Source: CBDFHF01 sp965247565 (GTDB lineage Bacteria > Pseudomonadota > Gammaproteobacteria > Methylococcales > Methylomonadaceae). From it: 64,000 nt of DNA. Where the stretch lies: contig CBDFHF010000003.1 in the NCBI GenBank assembly GCA_965247565.1, positions 1,178,001 to 1,242,000 on the forward strand, written 5' to 3'. Below the pieces are notes generated by a model that was not told the origin of the DNA, searched no databases, and worked only from the letters and a program-made list of their open reading frames with translations. The translations under genes and the position numbers were made by a program. This document shows positions 8,796-17,599 of the stretch, piece after piece (positions within the stretch are counted from its first letter, which is position 1; each line of letters begins with the position of its first letter).

Positions 8796-10433
8796 ATGTC
8801 TAAAGTAACCGATTTGCAACGCCGTAAATTATTGAAATACGCAGCCGTCAGTATTGCCGGTGCTGCCACCTATCCTGTCTGGGCTCAAGTGGGCGGATTT
8901 GTGAGAGTCAACCAGCCATCCCCCAGCTTTCATGCGGATGTTGAGATTGAGCTGACGGCAAACGTGCTGGATGTTGCTATCTTTCAAGGCGAAAAAACCC
9001 GTGTTTGGAAAGTTAACGGCAAAGTGCTGAAAGGTTCTGCTGACGTGCTTAATAATAATGACGGAACCTATCTGGCACCTACCTTGCGCTTTAAGAAAGG
9101 GCAAAAAGTCAGGATTATTCTCAATAATAATCTGCCTGCACAATCCATTTTGCATTGGCATGGACTGCATGTGCCTGCAAACATGGACGGAAATCCGATG
9201 TACGCGGTCAATCAAGGCGAAACGTATATCTACGAGTTTGAAATTCTCAATCGTGCTGGAACCTATTGGTATCATGCTCACACTCATAGCGTTACTGCGC
9301 GACAAGTCTATTCGGGACTGGCCGGTTTGTTCATCGTCAGTGATGATCAAGAACAGGTACTGAACTTGCCGCATGGCGACTACGACCTGCCGCTAGTCAT
9401 CCAAGACCGCAGCTTTGATGGACATAACCAACTTGTTTATTCGGCTAACATGATGCAACGCATGCAGGGCTTTTTGGGTGAACGAATTATGGTTAACGGT
9501 CGACCGGATTTTGTCTTGCCGGTGGCGACGCGCGCTTACCGGCTGCGACTGCTGAATGGTTCCAACTCCCGTATTTATAAACTCGCTTGGGAAGACGACA
9601 CTCCCATTACCGTAATTGGCGTTGACGGCGGTTTATTGGAACGGCCTGAGCAACATGGTTTTGTCATGTTGGCTCCTGGGGAACGGTTGGAGATCTGGAT
9701 GGATTTTGCGGGCCGAGCTGTCGATACCGAGCTGACTTTGCGTAGCACTTCGTTTTCCACAGCCATGCATGGCGGCGGAATGGGTATGATGGGCGGAGGA
9801 ATGGGCATGCAAGGAGGCGGCATGGGTGGACGTGGACGGAGAGGTATGATGGGTGGTGGCATGATGTCTGTCAATCCGCTGCCCTCCGGATCTGACTTTC
9901 CCATTTTAAAATTTCGGATCTCCAGAAAAGAGCAAGGCCAAGATACCTTGCCTAAAACATTAACCACCATTAATGCATTGAGCGTAAAAGATGCGCAAAA
10001 CGCTGCGAATCCTAGGACTATCACCTTATCCATGCAACGCATGTCTGCCTTGCTTAATGGCCGGTCCTACAAAATGAACGACATACAACCCGATGAGATT
10101 ATTCCGGTTAACACACTTCAATTAATTGAGTTCGACAATGGTTTTAGTGCCGGTATGCATGGCATGATGATGGATATGCCTCATCCGATGCATCTGCACG
10201 GTGAGCAGTTTCAAATCGTAAAGCGTGAGGTGAGTTCAGGGTCGCAAGATAGTTATCGGACGGTGTCGGCCGGTTTAATGAATAGCGGTTGGAAAGATGT
10301 GGTATTGGTAATGCCGGGTGAAAAAGTCACTATTCTTAAACCCTTTAACGATTTCAAGGGCATGTTTATGTATCACTGTCACAATCTTGAACATGAGGAT
10401 ATGGGCATGATGCGTGACTTGTTAGTGAAGTAG
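8796..10433 (+). CDS. multicopper oxidase with Met/Gly-rich insert (CueO/CopA-like)
   Basis: A 545-residue periplasmic oxidase. The N-terminus RRKLLK followed by a hydrophobic stretch ending PVWA fits a Tat signal, expected for an enzyme exported folded with copper. Type 2/3 copper ligands are seen in HWHGLH and HAHTHS, and type 1/3 ligands in HPMHLHGEQF and YHCHNLEHEDMGMM. Between domains, around residues 325-358, lies a run of GGGMGMM-type repeats rich in Met, like the methionine-rich segments of CueO and CopA that bind cuprous ions. The role is likely cuprous ion oxidation and copper tolerance. GAGGT lies before the start. Confidence 0.9.
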   Translation: MSKVTDLQRRKLLKYAAVSIAGAATYPVWAQVGGFVRVNQPSPSFHADVEIELTANVLDVAIFQGEKTRVWKVNGKVLKGSADVLNNNDGTYLAPTLRFKKGQKVRIILNNNLPAQSILHWHGLHVPANMDGNPMYAVNQGETYIYEFEILNRAGTYWYHAHTHSVTARQVYSGLAGLFIVSDDQEQVLNLPHGDYDLPLVIQDRSFDGHNQLVYSANMMQRMQGFLGERIMVNGRPDFVLPVATRAYRLRLLNGSNSRIYKLAWEDDTPITVIGVDGGLLERPEQHGFVMLAPGERLEIWMDFAGRAVDTELTLRSTSFSTAMHGGGMGMMGGGMGMQGGGMGGRGRRGMMGGGMMSVNPLPSGSDFPILKFRISRKEQGQDTLPKTLTTINALSVKDAQNAANPRTITLSMQRMSALLNGRSYKMNDIQPDEIIPVNTLQLIEFDNGFSAGMHGMMMDMPHPMHLHGEQFQIVKREVSSGSQDSYRTVSAGLMNSGWKDVVLVMPGEKVTILKPFNDFKGMFMYHCHNLEHEDMGMMRDLLVK

Positions 10434-10488
10434 ATTTTTTACCGAACAAGTCGGCAACAAACGCACCAACTTAAACTGAGATTACAGT

Positions 10489-12252
10489 ATGCGAAAAAAA
10501 TTATTTAACATTATTCCAATCTGGCCATTACTGATGGTACCGGGTTTGAGCCATGCTGCCACCGAATTACCGCCGGCGGCCAAAGTTGAAAGCGGCGTAG
10601 TGGAAGAAGTCTGCTCAGACTTTACTGACCCCGCCTGGCGTAAAGAACAAGAGATTGACGGTGTCAAAATACAAGCCTCCCAACTGTGTAACCCGGATAA
10701 TCCCGCCGACATTGCCGCCTTCGTAAAAGGCACCAACGGCATCTCCATGGATACGCTGATGCAGACCCAATTGGCTGCCGATGCCATTACCCTGTCCGAT
10801 GACATGGACGGTGACGGCGATCCAGACAAAATTGTTATTAAACTGGAAGTCGTGGAGCTGAATGGTCGTTCGCCCGATACCAAAGACCCCATTACCACCT
10901 TTGATATCGCCCCCGGCATCCAGCCCACTTTTTGGGTGTATGCTCCCAAAACCCGGGACATGTCCACACTCAGCTTGTACGAATCCATTGCCAACCCGTT
11001 ATTGCGTGTGCCATCGCCCACCATCCGCGTTGAACAAGACGATGTAGTGTGGATAGTCCTGGAAAATACCCATTATTTGCCCCACTCCATCCACTTACAC
11101 GGGGTTGATCACCCTTTTATGGATCACGGTGGCGGTGGTAATGACGGCGTTGGCCAAACCAGCAACATGGACACCATGCCTGGAGACAGTAAGACCTACG
11201 TCATCAAACCGCGACAACCCGGCACCATGTACTACCACTGCCATGTACAGCCACATACCCACATCCCCATGGGACTACAAGGCATGTTTGTCGTTGAAGA
11301 AAACCGACCCAACAACTGGCCGCAAACCCTGAACGTCGGCGCCGGACAAGTGCGCCACCCCTCCGTTGCCGTCCTGGAAAAATACGCTCGGGAATACGAT
11401 TTGCACTATGAATCAGCCGACAAAGAACTCCATGAAGTGGTCGCCAGATCCGCTAACGACCCGCGGCTGATCGCCAAACACATGAACATGGAATACGACA
11501 CCACCGACGCGACGGACGACTACTTTATGCTCAATGGTCGAGCATTCCCGTATACCTTGCGGGAGTCTCTGATTCACATGGAAGAAAATCAAAAAGTCAA
11601 ACTACGCATATTAAATGGTCATACCGAAGCATTTGCCATGCATATTCACGGGCACAAACCCATAGCGACCCATTACGACGGCGTTGATAACGGCCCGGGT
11701 TCCTACATCCAACGCGATGTACACGGCATGGTGCCAGCCCAGCGACTCGACCTAGAGTTAAGCGGCGTGGATGACGGCTTAAACAGCTTTGGTCAGGGTA
11801 TCTGGATGTTTCATGACCATGTGGAAAAATCCTTTACTACCAACGGCGTGGGCGAAGGCGGTGATATTAGCTTGGTCGTTTATAAAGGGTTTCTGGATGA
11901 CAAAGGCATTCCGCAATCCCATGGAATGAGTCTTGCCCAGTACTTTACTAAAGAGTTCTGGAATCGCAAGCAACCTGTCTGGCAAGACTATGATGCCTGG
12001 AAAAGTCTGGGCTTACCTGACCTGGATGCACCGACCACGCCCGTAAAAGTCGCTGTGCAAGCGGCGCCGGTCAATCCTGCGACCAACGGACTTGCCGCCA
12101 CTAAAGAATCAGGTAGTTCAGTTATTGGCCGTCTATTCAACGGTTTGCTACTGGGCTTAATCAGCTATGTGATTGTGATCAAGCGCCGTGAGCTGATGGA
12201 GTGGGGCAAAAAAGTATTTGCAATCGTTAGTGCAAAAGTTGCTAAAAAATAA
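10489..12252 (+). CDS. membrane-anchored multicopper oxidase
   Basis: A 587-residue cupredoxin-domain oxidase with a Sec signal peptide (cleavage near SHAA) and one C-terminal membrane helix (LLLGLISYVIVI) followed by a basic cytoplasmic tail. Copper ligands appear in HSIHLHGVDH, YYHCHVQPHTH, AMHIHGHKP and WMFHDHVEKS. Order and spacing differ from the first oxidase, so this is a different subfamily and not a recent duplicate. It lies 55 bases after the first oxidase and ahead of two further anchored proteins, suggesting one operon. Substrate not deducible; copper or electron handling at the inner membrane is likely. Confidence 0.85.
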   Translation: MRKKLFNIIPIWPLLMVPGLSHAATELPPAAKVESGVVEEVCSDFTDPAWRKEQEIDGVKIQASQLCNPDNPADIAAFVKGTNGISMDTLMQTQLAADAITLSDDMDGDGDPDKIVIKLEVVELNGRSPDTKDPITTFDIAPGIQPTFWVYAPKTRDMSTLSLYESIANPLLRVPSPTIRVEQDDVVWIVLENTHYLPHSIHLHGVDHPFMDHGGGGNDGVGQTSNMDTMPGDSKTYVIKPRQPGTMYYHCHVQPHTHIPMGLQGMFVVEENRPNNWPQTLNVGAGQVRHPSVAVLEKYAREYDLHYESADKELHEVVARSANDPRLIAKHMNMEYDTTDATDDYFMLNGRAFPYTLRESLIHMEENQKVKLRILNGHTEAFAMHIHGHKPIATHYDGVDNGPGSYIQRDVHGMVPAQRLDLELSGVDDGLNSFGQGIWMFHDHVEKSFTTNGVGEGGDISLVVYKGFLDDKGIPQSHGMSLAQYFTKEFWNRKQPVWQDYDAWKSLGLPDLDAPTTPVKVAVQAAPVNPATNGLAATKESGSSVIGRLFNGLLLGLISYVIVIKRRELMEWGKKVFAIVSAKVAKK

Positions 12253-12380
12253 ATGATGGGTGGATGGTTAGACTTATTGACCATTCGACATAGTATTCAT
12301 AATCAATGGAGAACAAGGGGGCTTTCGTAAAGAACATTTACATTTTTTATAACAATAATTTTTTTAAACGGGAAGGAAAA

Positions 12381-12971
12381 ATGAACACTACATGCATTTT
12401 AAAAAGAGGAACTCTGTTGGTTTTGGGCTTGTTGTTTTCAGCGACGCTCTGGGCACACGGAGGAGCGGCGGGTACAGACACAGACCAATGTAAATTTGAG
12501 CTGGAGCCGGGCCACTGGATTCATTATACCGCCTACCAACCCAAAGCCTACCCGGCCGAAGAATTCTGCGGCAACATCCCGGGTACCGACTCAATCATCC
12601 AGCTGGTATTCGATTACCAAGACATGAAATACAGAAACAACTCTGTTGAATTTGAAGTCACCAAAGAACCAGAAGGCACCCGTGTGTTTTTTGAACCCGC
12701 AAAGAAGCACAAATCCGGCACCGTCATGCTGAGCCTCCCTAATGGTGTGCCAGAACCCGGCAAATACCTCATCCATATTACCTTAGTGCCCGATCAAGGC
12801 GAAAGACTGGATGCGCACATGGGCTTTAAAGCCGGTGGTGGCGAACAAGTTAGCAAAAACAGTATCTTACTGTATCTGTTCTTGGCGCTGTCCGGATTAT
12901 ATGTCGTGTATCTATCCCATGCAGGCTTCAAACGTATGGTAGATGACGCCATCGCAAAAATTAAAAGCTAA
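12381..12971 (+). CDS. small exported protein with C-terminal membrane anchor
   Basis: About 196 residues. Signal peptide at the N-terminus (LLVLGLLFSATLWAHG), a predicted beta-rich periplasmic domain with two Cys (DQCKFELE and EEFCGN), and a C-terminal membrane helix (ILLYLFLALSGLYVVYL) with a short basic tail. I do not recognise the domain; EPGKYLIHITLVPD recalls a cupredoxin or Ig-like sandwich. The start is set by GGAAGGA just before ATG 12381. Position between an anchored oxidase and an anchored cupredoxin suggests a subunit of the same membrane assembly (inference). Confidence 0.75.
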   Translation: MNTTCILKRGTLLVLGLLFSATLWAHGGAAGTDTDQCKFELEPGHWIHYTAYQPKAYPAEEFCGNIPGTDSIIQLVFDYQDMKYRNNSVEFEVTKEPEGTRVFFEPAKKHKSGTVMLSLPNGVPEPGKYLIHITLVPDQGERLDAHMGFKAGGGEQVSKNSILLYLFLALSGLYVVYLSHAGFKRMVDDAIAKIKS

Positions 12972-13079
12972 TCAACCGATCAATTGCTAGCCAGATTGAT
13001 CCGAGGTGCTATGGCTATTCTGCAACAACTTAAAACAAACCCTAGCACCTCACTATCAAACACAACGAGGAAACAAGTC

Positions 13080-13991
13080 ATGCTGAAGTTAGTCGCGTTT
13101 GGAGCCCTGTTCGCGCTCACGTCCACCTCCGTCAGCGCCGTGGAATACGAAGATCATGACGGCATGCTCATGAATCATGGCGATGGGCACCTCATGGACA
13201 TGGGCGGCGGCATGGTCATGGGACAAAATGCAGATACCCTGCCTGCCGGCTGCGACAGCATCTCAGAGACCAAAGAAATCACCGTTCATGCCGGCCACAA
13301 ATACTCCGAAAAATTCCCTGGCCGAATGTTTGCCTTCGATACTCAAGAAATGCAGTTTAAACCCTGCACCAAATTGACCGTACACTTTGTCAACGAAGAC
13401 CATATCCGTCATCAGTGGATGATGCATGGCCTACCCAAAAACCTGTACAACAAAGGCATGTTTCACCTAGAAATTTCAGGCCCCGCAAAAATATCCGGCA
13501 CCCTGATACTCCCGCCCGGCGACAAAACCTACCTGGTGCATTGCGACATAGCCCAGCACATGGAAAAAGGCATGAAAGCCCAGCTCAAGGTGGGTAAAGG
13601 CGACGGCGACTTACCGAGCATCCCCGGCCTTACCGCCAATGCGATCTCAGACGATTACAAAGCGACATTGCCGGAATTACTGGCCGCAGCGGAAAAAACG
13701 GCCGCTGAGCTGGCATTGCAACCGATAGTCACCGCCCCACCTGCACCGGCAACTGTCACACCGGCTGTTGCCGAGGAGCCGGCTTTTTCTGGAGTGACCG
13801 TCATCGGACTAGCCGCCGGCTTGTTACTAGCGCCGTTCTTGGCCAGAAAGTTTAAGGGCATGCGTGCGTCGGAAGTGGTTGCCACGCTAATTGATTTATT
13901 AAAGACAGGAATTGGGTTTTCTGTAAAACTATTGACTGGTTTAATTAAACGAGTTTTTTATAGTAAAAACAGAGTATTACCTGAAAGCTAA
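13080..13991 (+). CDS. membrane-anchored cupredoxin (plastocyanin-like)
   Basis: About 303 residues. A signal peptide is followed by a His/Met-rich linker (HDGMLMNHGDGHLMDMGGG), which could bind copper. The cupredoxin domain has His in IRHQWMMHG and the type 1 copper loop VHCDIAQHMEKGM (C-x4-H-x4-M). An Ala/Pro linker then leads to a C-terminal membrane region with one or two helices. ATG 13080 is chosen for its GAGG site and because the signal peptide begins there. Likely an electron or copper carrier working with the adjacent oxidases. Confidence 0.85.
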   Translation: MLKLVAFGALFALTSTSVSAVEYEDHDGMLMNHGDGHLMDMGGGMVMGQNADTLPAGCDSISETKEITVHAGHKYSEKFPGRMFAFDTQEMQFKPCTKLTVHFVNEDHIRHQWMMHGLPKNLYNKGMFHLEISGPAKISGTLILPPGDKTYLVHCDIAQHMEKGMKAQLKVGKGDGDLPSIPGLTANAISDDYKATLPELLAAAEKTAAELALQPIVTAPPAPATVTPAVAEEPAFSGVTVIGLAAGLLLAPFLARKFKGMRASEVVATLIDLLKTGIGFSVKLLTGLIKRVFYSKNRVLPES

Positions 13992-14029
13992 ATTCAGCAA
14001 TTGTTATCGGCTTACAAAGGAGATTTATT

Positions 14030-15100
14030 ATGAGCCAGCGCACGATTTCATTTCCCATTAATGGCATGCACTGTGCGGGTTGCGAGGCCGTTATCGAGAC
14101 AGCTGTGCAGGAATTGCCAGGAGTTAGCACGGTTAAAGCCGATCATGTAGCAAAAAAGGTGCAGGTTTGTTTTGATGACTCACTGATATTGCCGTCGAAA
14201 ATACTTACTCTTATAGAAAGTAAAGGTTACGGCTATGGGGCTGAAGCCGACAGGGTTTTATGGGGCGCACAATTAAAACGAATTAGCATATTTTTGTTGT
14301 TACTGGTTTTGGTGGGCGGGCTCGCTCTGTGGGGTAAAAGTCTGATGCCAGGATTAATGAAGCAATTCGATGCCCGTTTGGGTTATGGAGTCATTTTCGC
14401 AGTAGGATTTTTGACTGGGTTCCATTGTATTGGTATGTGTGGTGGTTTTGTAATGAATTATACCCGTGATATTCAAGGCCGAGGGCGACGTCCGGTATTT
14501 CTTGCACATTTATCCTATGCGCTAGGCAAAAACATCTCTTATGCTTTACTCGGTGCGGCTTTCGGTGCTTTGGGTGCTGTTCTCACGATAACACCCCATA
14601 TGCGCGGTGTTGCCGCACTGGTTGCCGGTATTTTTTTAGTGTTGTTTGGGTTGAATATGCTCAGGCTTTTTCCCAAATTTCGCTTGCCCTCTTTGCGTTC
14701 TAAGTCTGGAACTGTTACTCAACAAATCTATCGCGATCTCAAGCCCAGGAGAGAGCCATTTAGAATCGGCTTTTTTAGCGGATTCTTACTCGGCTGTGGC
14801 CCGCTACAAGCTATGTACATTATGGCACTCGGCGTTGCCGATCCACTTCAGGGGGCTTTGTTGCTGTTATGTTTTGGTACCGGAACCCTTATTCCTTTAT
14901 TAACCTTTGGTGTTTTCGCTAGCGCATTGAGCGCCAAAATGCAAAATCAGCTACTGGTTGTATCCGGGATTCTGGTTATTTTGATGGGATTGATGATGAC
15001 TGATCGCGGGCTTAAGATAACCCAGTCTGGTTATCACTTCACGGCAATTGTAGAACGATTTTCGTCGCCGAGCGGCGAGCATTCCATCAAAATGAAATGA
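14030..15100 (+). CDS. HMA-domain fused to TauE/SafE (DsbD-like) membrane domain
   Basis: A 356-residue protein. Residues ~1-70 form a heavy-metal-associated domain with the metal motif GMHCAGC. The rest is a six- to seven-helix membrane domain of the kind labelled sulfite exporter TauE/SafE or DsbD_2, with paired Cys in HCIGMCGGF and another Cys in LLGCGPLQAMY. Such fusions are associated with copper delivery or periplasmic thiol chemistry. A strong AAAGGAGA site precedes the ATG. It is the last gene of the copper cluster, 38 bases after the cupredoxin. Confidence 0.82.
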   Translation: MSQRTISFPINGMHCAGCEAVIETAVQELPGVSTVKADHVAKKVQVCFDDSLILPSKILTLIESKGYGYGAEADRVLWGAQLKRISIFLLLLVLVGGLALWGKSLMPGLMKQFDARLGYGVIFAVGFLTGFHCIGMCGGFVMNYTRDIQGRGRRPVFLAHLSYALGKNISYALLGAAFGALGAVLTITPHMRGVAALVAGIFLVLFGLNMLRLFPKFRLPSLRSKSGTVTQQIYRDLKPRREPFRIGFFSGFLLGCGPLQAMYIMALGVADPLQGALLLLCFGTGTLIPLLTFGVFASALSAKMQNQLLVVSGILVILMGLMMTDRGLKITQSGYHFTAIVERFSSPSGEHSIKMK

Positions 15101-15104
15101 TTGA

Positions 15105-15120
15105 CCTGCTATATAGCAGG
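15105..15120. terminator. palindrome between convergent genes
   Basis: Perfect 16-base palindrome CCTGCTATATAGCAGG five bases after the HMA-domain gene and 60 bases before the end of convergent radC. It can fold as a 6-bp stem with a 4-base loop. There is no T-run on either side, so a terminator role is weakly supported and an operator is possible. Confidence 0.25.
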
Positions 15121-15180
15121 ACTAATTGTGTCCGCGGGGTCGGTCATGAAGCCGTCACCCCAAATAGTAGGGAACACTTC

Positions 15181-15855
15181 TTAAATTAAACCATTCTCGG
15201 CAAAAGAATATGGCAGGCCATCGCCGATAATAAAGTGATCCAATACCCTAATGTCAAAAAGCGCCAACGCTTGTTTGAGTTTTTCGGTGATTAATTTATC
15301 CGATTGACTGGGTTGAGCAATACCGGAAGGATGATTGTGCGCGAAGATGACTGCTGCCGCATTATGATGTAAGGCTTGTTTGGCTACCTCCCGTGGGTAA
15401 ACGCTGGCGCCGTCTATGGTGCCACGAAATAATTCATCTAGTTTGATTACCCGGTGTTGGTTATCCAAAAACAGGCAAGCGAATACTTCAAAATTATAGC
15501 CGCGTAATTGAGCGCTCAAATAAGCTCGAGTAATCTCGGGGCTAGTTAAAGCGTCACCGCGTTGCAAAATTTCTTTAAAATGCCGTCTGGCCATTTCCAG
15601 GACTGCTTGGAGCTGGGTATATTTGGCTTCACCTAGGCCGTTGCCCAAACAAAACTGTTTGCAGTCGGCATCTAATAAGGCCTTCAAAGAACCAAAAGTA
15701 TCGAGTAGCTCACGGGCTAAATCCACGGCGGATTTACCGGGTGTGCCGGTGCGTAGAAATATTGCCAGTAATTCTGCATCGGTCAATGCAGATGATCCCC
15801 GTTGCAGTAATTTTTCTCTGGGTCTATCCTCTGCTGGCCAGTCTTTTATCGCCAT
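15181..15855 (-). CDS. radC: RadC family JAMM/MPN-domain protein
   Basis: A 224-residue protein of the RadC/YicR family. The N-terminal helix-hairpin-helix region (LLAIFLRTGTPGKSAVDLA) leads into an MPN domain with the metal motif HNHPSG followed by the S-x2-D element (QPSQSD). The family was once linked to DNA repair, but its biochemical role remains unsettled. Divergent from coaBC, the arrangement known from many gammaproteobacteria. Confidence 0.95.
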   Translation of the reverse strand: MAIKDWPAEDRPREKLLQRGSSALTDAELLAIFLRTGTPGKSAVDLARELLDTFGSLKALLDADCKQFCLGNGLGEAKYTQLQAVLEMARRHFKEILQRGDALTSPEITRAYLSAQLRGYNFEVFACLFLDNQHRVIKLDELFRGTIDGASVYPREVAKQALHHNAAAVIFAHNHPSGIAQPSQSDKLITEKLKQALALFDIRVLDHFIIGDGLPYSFAENGLI

Positions 15856-15952
15856 AGTGTGCTCCTGCTTTAAGAAAAATTAAGCATAGAAGAATTACTC
15901 TATACTTGCCATAATACTTCTTTTATTAATACCGGCTTAAAATGACGATCTG

Positions 15953-17143
15953 ATGCGTATTTTATTGGCAATTAGCGGCGGAATTGCTGCCTATAAGTCT
16001 GCGGAGTTGGTTAGATTGTTGAGAAAACAAGGTGCTGAAGTACGCGTGGTAATGACAGATGCCGCTACACAATTTATTAGGCCGCTAACCTTTCAAGCCT
16101 TATCCGGAAACCCAGTATCGATTAAATTGCTGGATAGCGATGAAGAAAATGCCATGGGCCATATTAATCTGGCGCGTTGGGCAGATATGCTGATTATTGC
16201 TCCTGCGACAGCTAACGTAATTGCTAAGTGTAGCCTAGGTTTGGCGGACGATTTACTCACAACAATCTATTTGGCGGCTGAATGTCCAGTGTATATGGCT
16301 CCTGCCATGAATCAGGCGATGTGGCATAAGCCAGTTACCCAAGAAAATATTCAAGCTCTTAAACGGCACGGCGTAGTAATGATTGGTCCAGAACCTGGCG
16401 AGCAAGCCTGCGGCGAAACCGGCTTGGGGCGGATGTCTGAACCGGCAGCCATTTGCGCGCAACTGTTTCGAGTTACTTCGCCGCAACTCCTATCAGGCAA
16501 AAAAATATTAATCACAGCAGGCCCCACATGTGAGCCACTGGACCCGGTGCGTTACATTACCAATCGTAGTTCCGGGAAAATGGGCTATGCCTTAGCCAAA
16601 GCGGCAGCAAAAGCAGGTGCGCAAGTGACACTGGTTTCTGGCCCAGTTGCGCTGGAAGTGCCTGCTGACGTTGAGATAATTCCTGTGGAAACTGCTGCGC
16701 AAATGTATGCGGCCGTGATGTCAATCGTTAATCGACAGGATATTTACATTGGTGCGGCGGCGGTTGCTGATTACACGCCCACGGTCATACAATCCGAAAA
16801 AATAAAAAAACAAGCAGAAGAAACACAGCTGGTCTTACAAAAAACCAAAGATATTTTAGGTGCTGTTGCCCTGCTCAATCAGCCTCCTTTTACGGTTGGT
16901 TTTGCTGCAGAGACCCACGACCTTGAGCGTTACGCTCAAGATAAATTAGCCCGAAAAAAACTGGATATGATTGCTGCCAATTGGGTAGGCCGCGAACAAG
17001 GCGGCTTTGACAGTGAACAAAATGCCTTACAGGTTTATTGGCGTAACGGCCAAGAAAATTTGGCAATGATGGACAAAAATCAACTAGCTGAGCGGTTAAT
17101 CAGCTTAATTGCAGAGAGATTTAATGAAAAAAGTACAACTTAA
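15953..17143 (+). CDS. coaBC: bifunctional phosphopantothenoylcysteine decarboxylase/synthetase
   Basis: Carries out two steps of coenzyme A synthesis: joining cysteine to phosphopantothenate (CoaB) and decarboxylating the product (CoaC). The 396-residue protein has an N-terminal flavodoxin-like FMN domain (GGIAAYKSAELVR, PAMNQAMW and the catalytic Cys in GEQACGETGLGRM) and a C-terminal CTP-dependent ligase domain (ITAGPTCEPLDPVRYITN, NRSSGKMGYA). Overlaps the start of dut by 20 bases. Normal length. Confidence 0.97.
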   Translation: MRILLAISGGIAAYKSAELVRLLRKQGAEVRVVMTDAATQFIRPLTFQALSGNPVSIKLLDSDEENAMGHINLARWADMLIIAPATANVIAKCSLGLADDLLTTIYLAAECPVYMAPAMNQAMWHKPVTQENIQALKRHGVVMIGPEPGEQACGETGLGRMSEPAAICAQLFRVTSPQLLSGKKILITAGPTCEPLDPVRYITNRSSGKMGYALAKAAAKAGAQVTLVSGPVALEVPADVEIIPVETAAQMYAAVMSIVNRQDIYIGAAAVADYTPTVIQSEKIKKQAEETQLVLQKTKDILGAVALLNQPPFTVGFAAETHDLERYAQDKLARKKLDMIAANWVGREQGGFDSEQNALQVYWRNGQENLAMMDKNQLAERLISLIAERFNEKSTT

Positions 17144-17579
17144 AATTCTGGATACCCGTTTAGGCAAGGACATTCCTTTACCGGACTATGCTACGTCGGG
17201 TTCTGCCGGCCTGGATTTACGTGCTTGTTTGGAAAAGGATATTGAGTTGAAGCCCGGAGATACCACTTTGATTCCCACCGGTTTAGCCATCCATATCGAT
17301 GATAATCATCTTGCCGCTGTAATATTGCCGCGTTCAGGCTTAGGCCATAAACATGGCATCGTGTTGGGCAATCTGGTTGGGTTAATTGATTCAGACTATC
17401 AGGGCCAGGTTTTTGTGTCCTGCTGGAATCGCGGCAATAGCACTTTTACTGTCACGGTCGGCGAGCGAATCGCGCAAATGGTTTTTGTGCCGGTCTTACA
17501 AGTTGCTTTTAAACAAGTTGATGAATTTACGGAAAGCTCCCGTGGCAGCGGTGGCTTTGGTCATACAGGCCGGCAATAA
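17124..17579 (+). CDS. dut: dUTP diphosphatase
   Basis: Hydrolyses dUTP to dUMP, keeping uracil out of DNA and supplying dTMP synthesis. About 151 residues with the trimeric dUTPase motifs in order: GSAGLDLRA, PRSGLGHKHG, GLIDSDYQG, GERIAQMVF and the C-terminal arm GSGGFGHTG. ATG 17124, preceded by GAGAG, is chosen over a start 15 bases earlier. It sits in the conserved coaBC-dut-algC-argB order, also seen in Pseudomonas. Confidence 0.97.
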   Translation: MKKVQLKILDTRLGKDIPLPDYATSGSAGLDLRACLEKDIELKPGDTTLIPTGLAIHIDDNHLAAVILPRSGLGHKHGIVLGNLVGLIDSDYQGQVFVSCWNRGNSTFTVTVGERIAQMVFVPVLQVAFKQVDEFTESSRGSGGFGHTGRQ

Positions 17580-17599
17580 TACACAATTAGAGGTATAAG

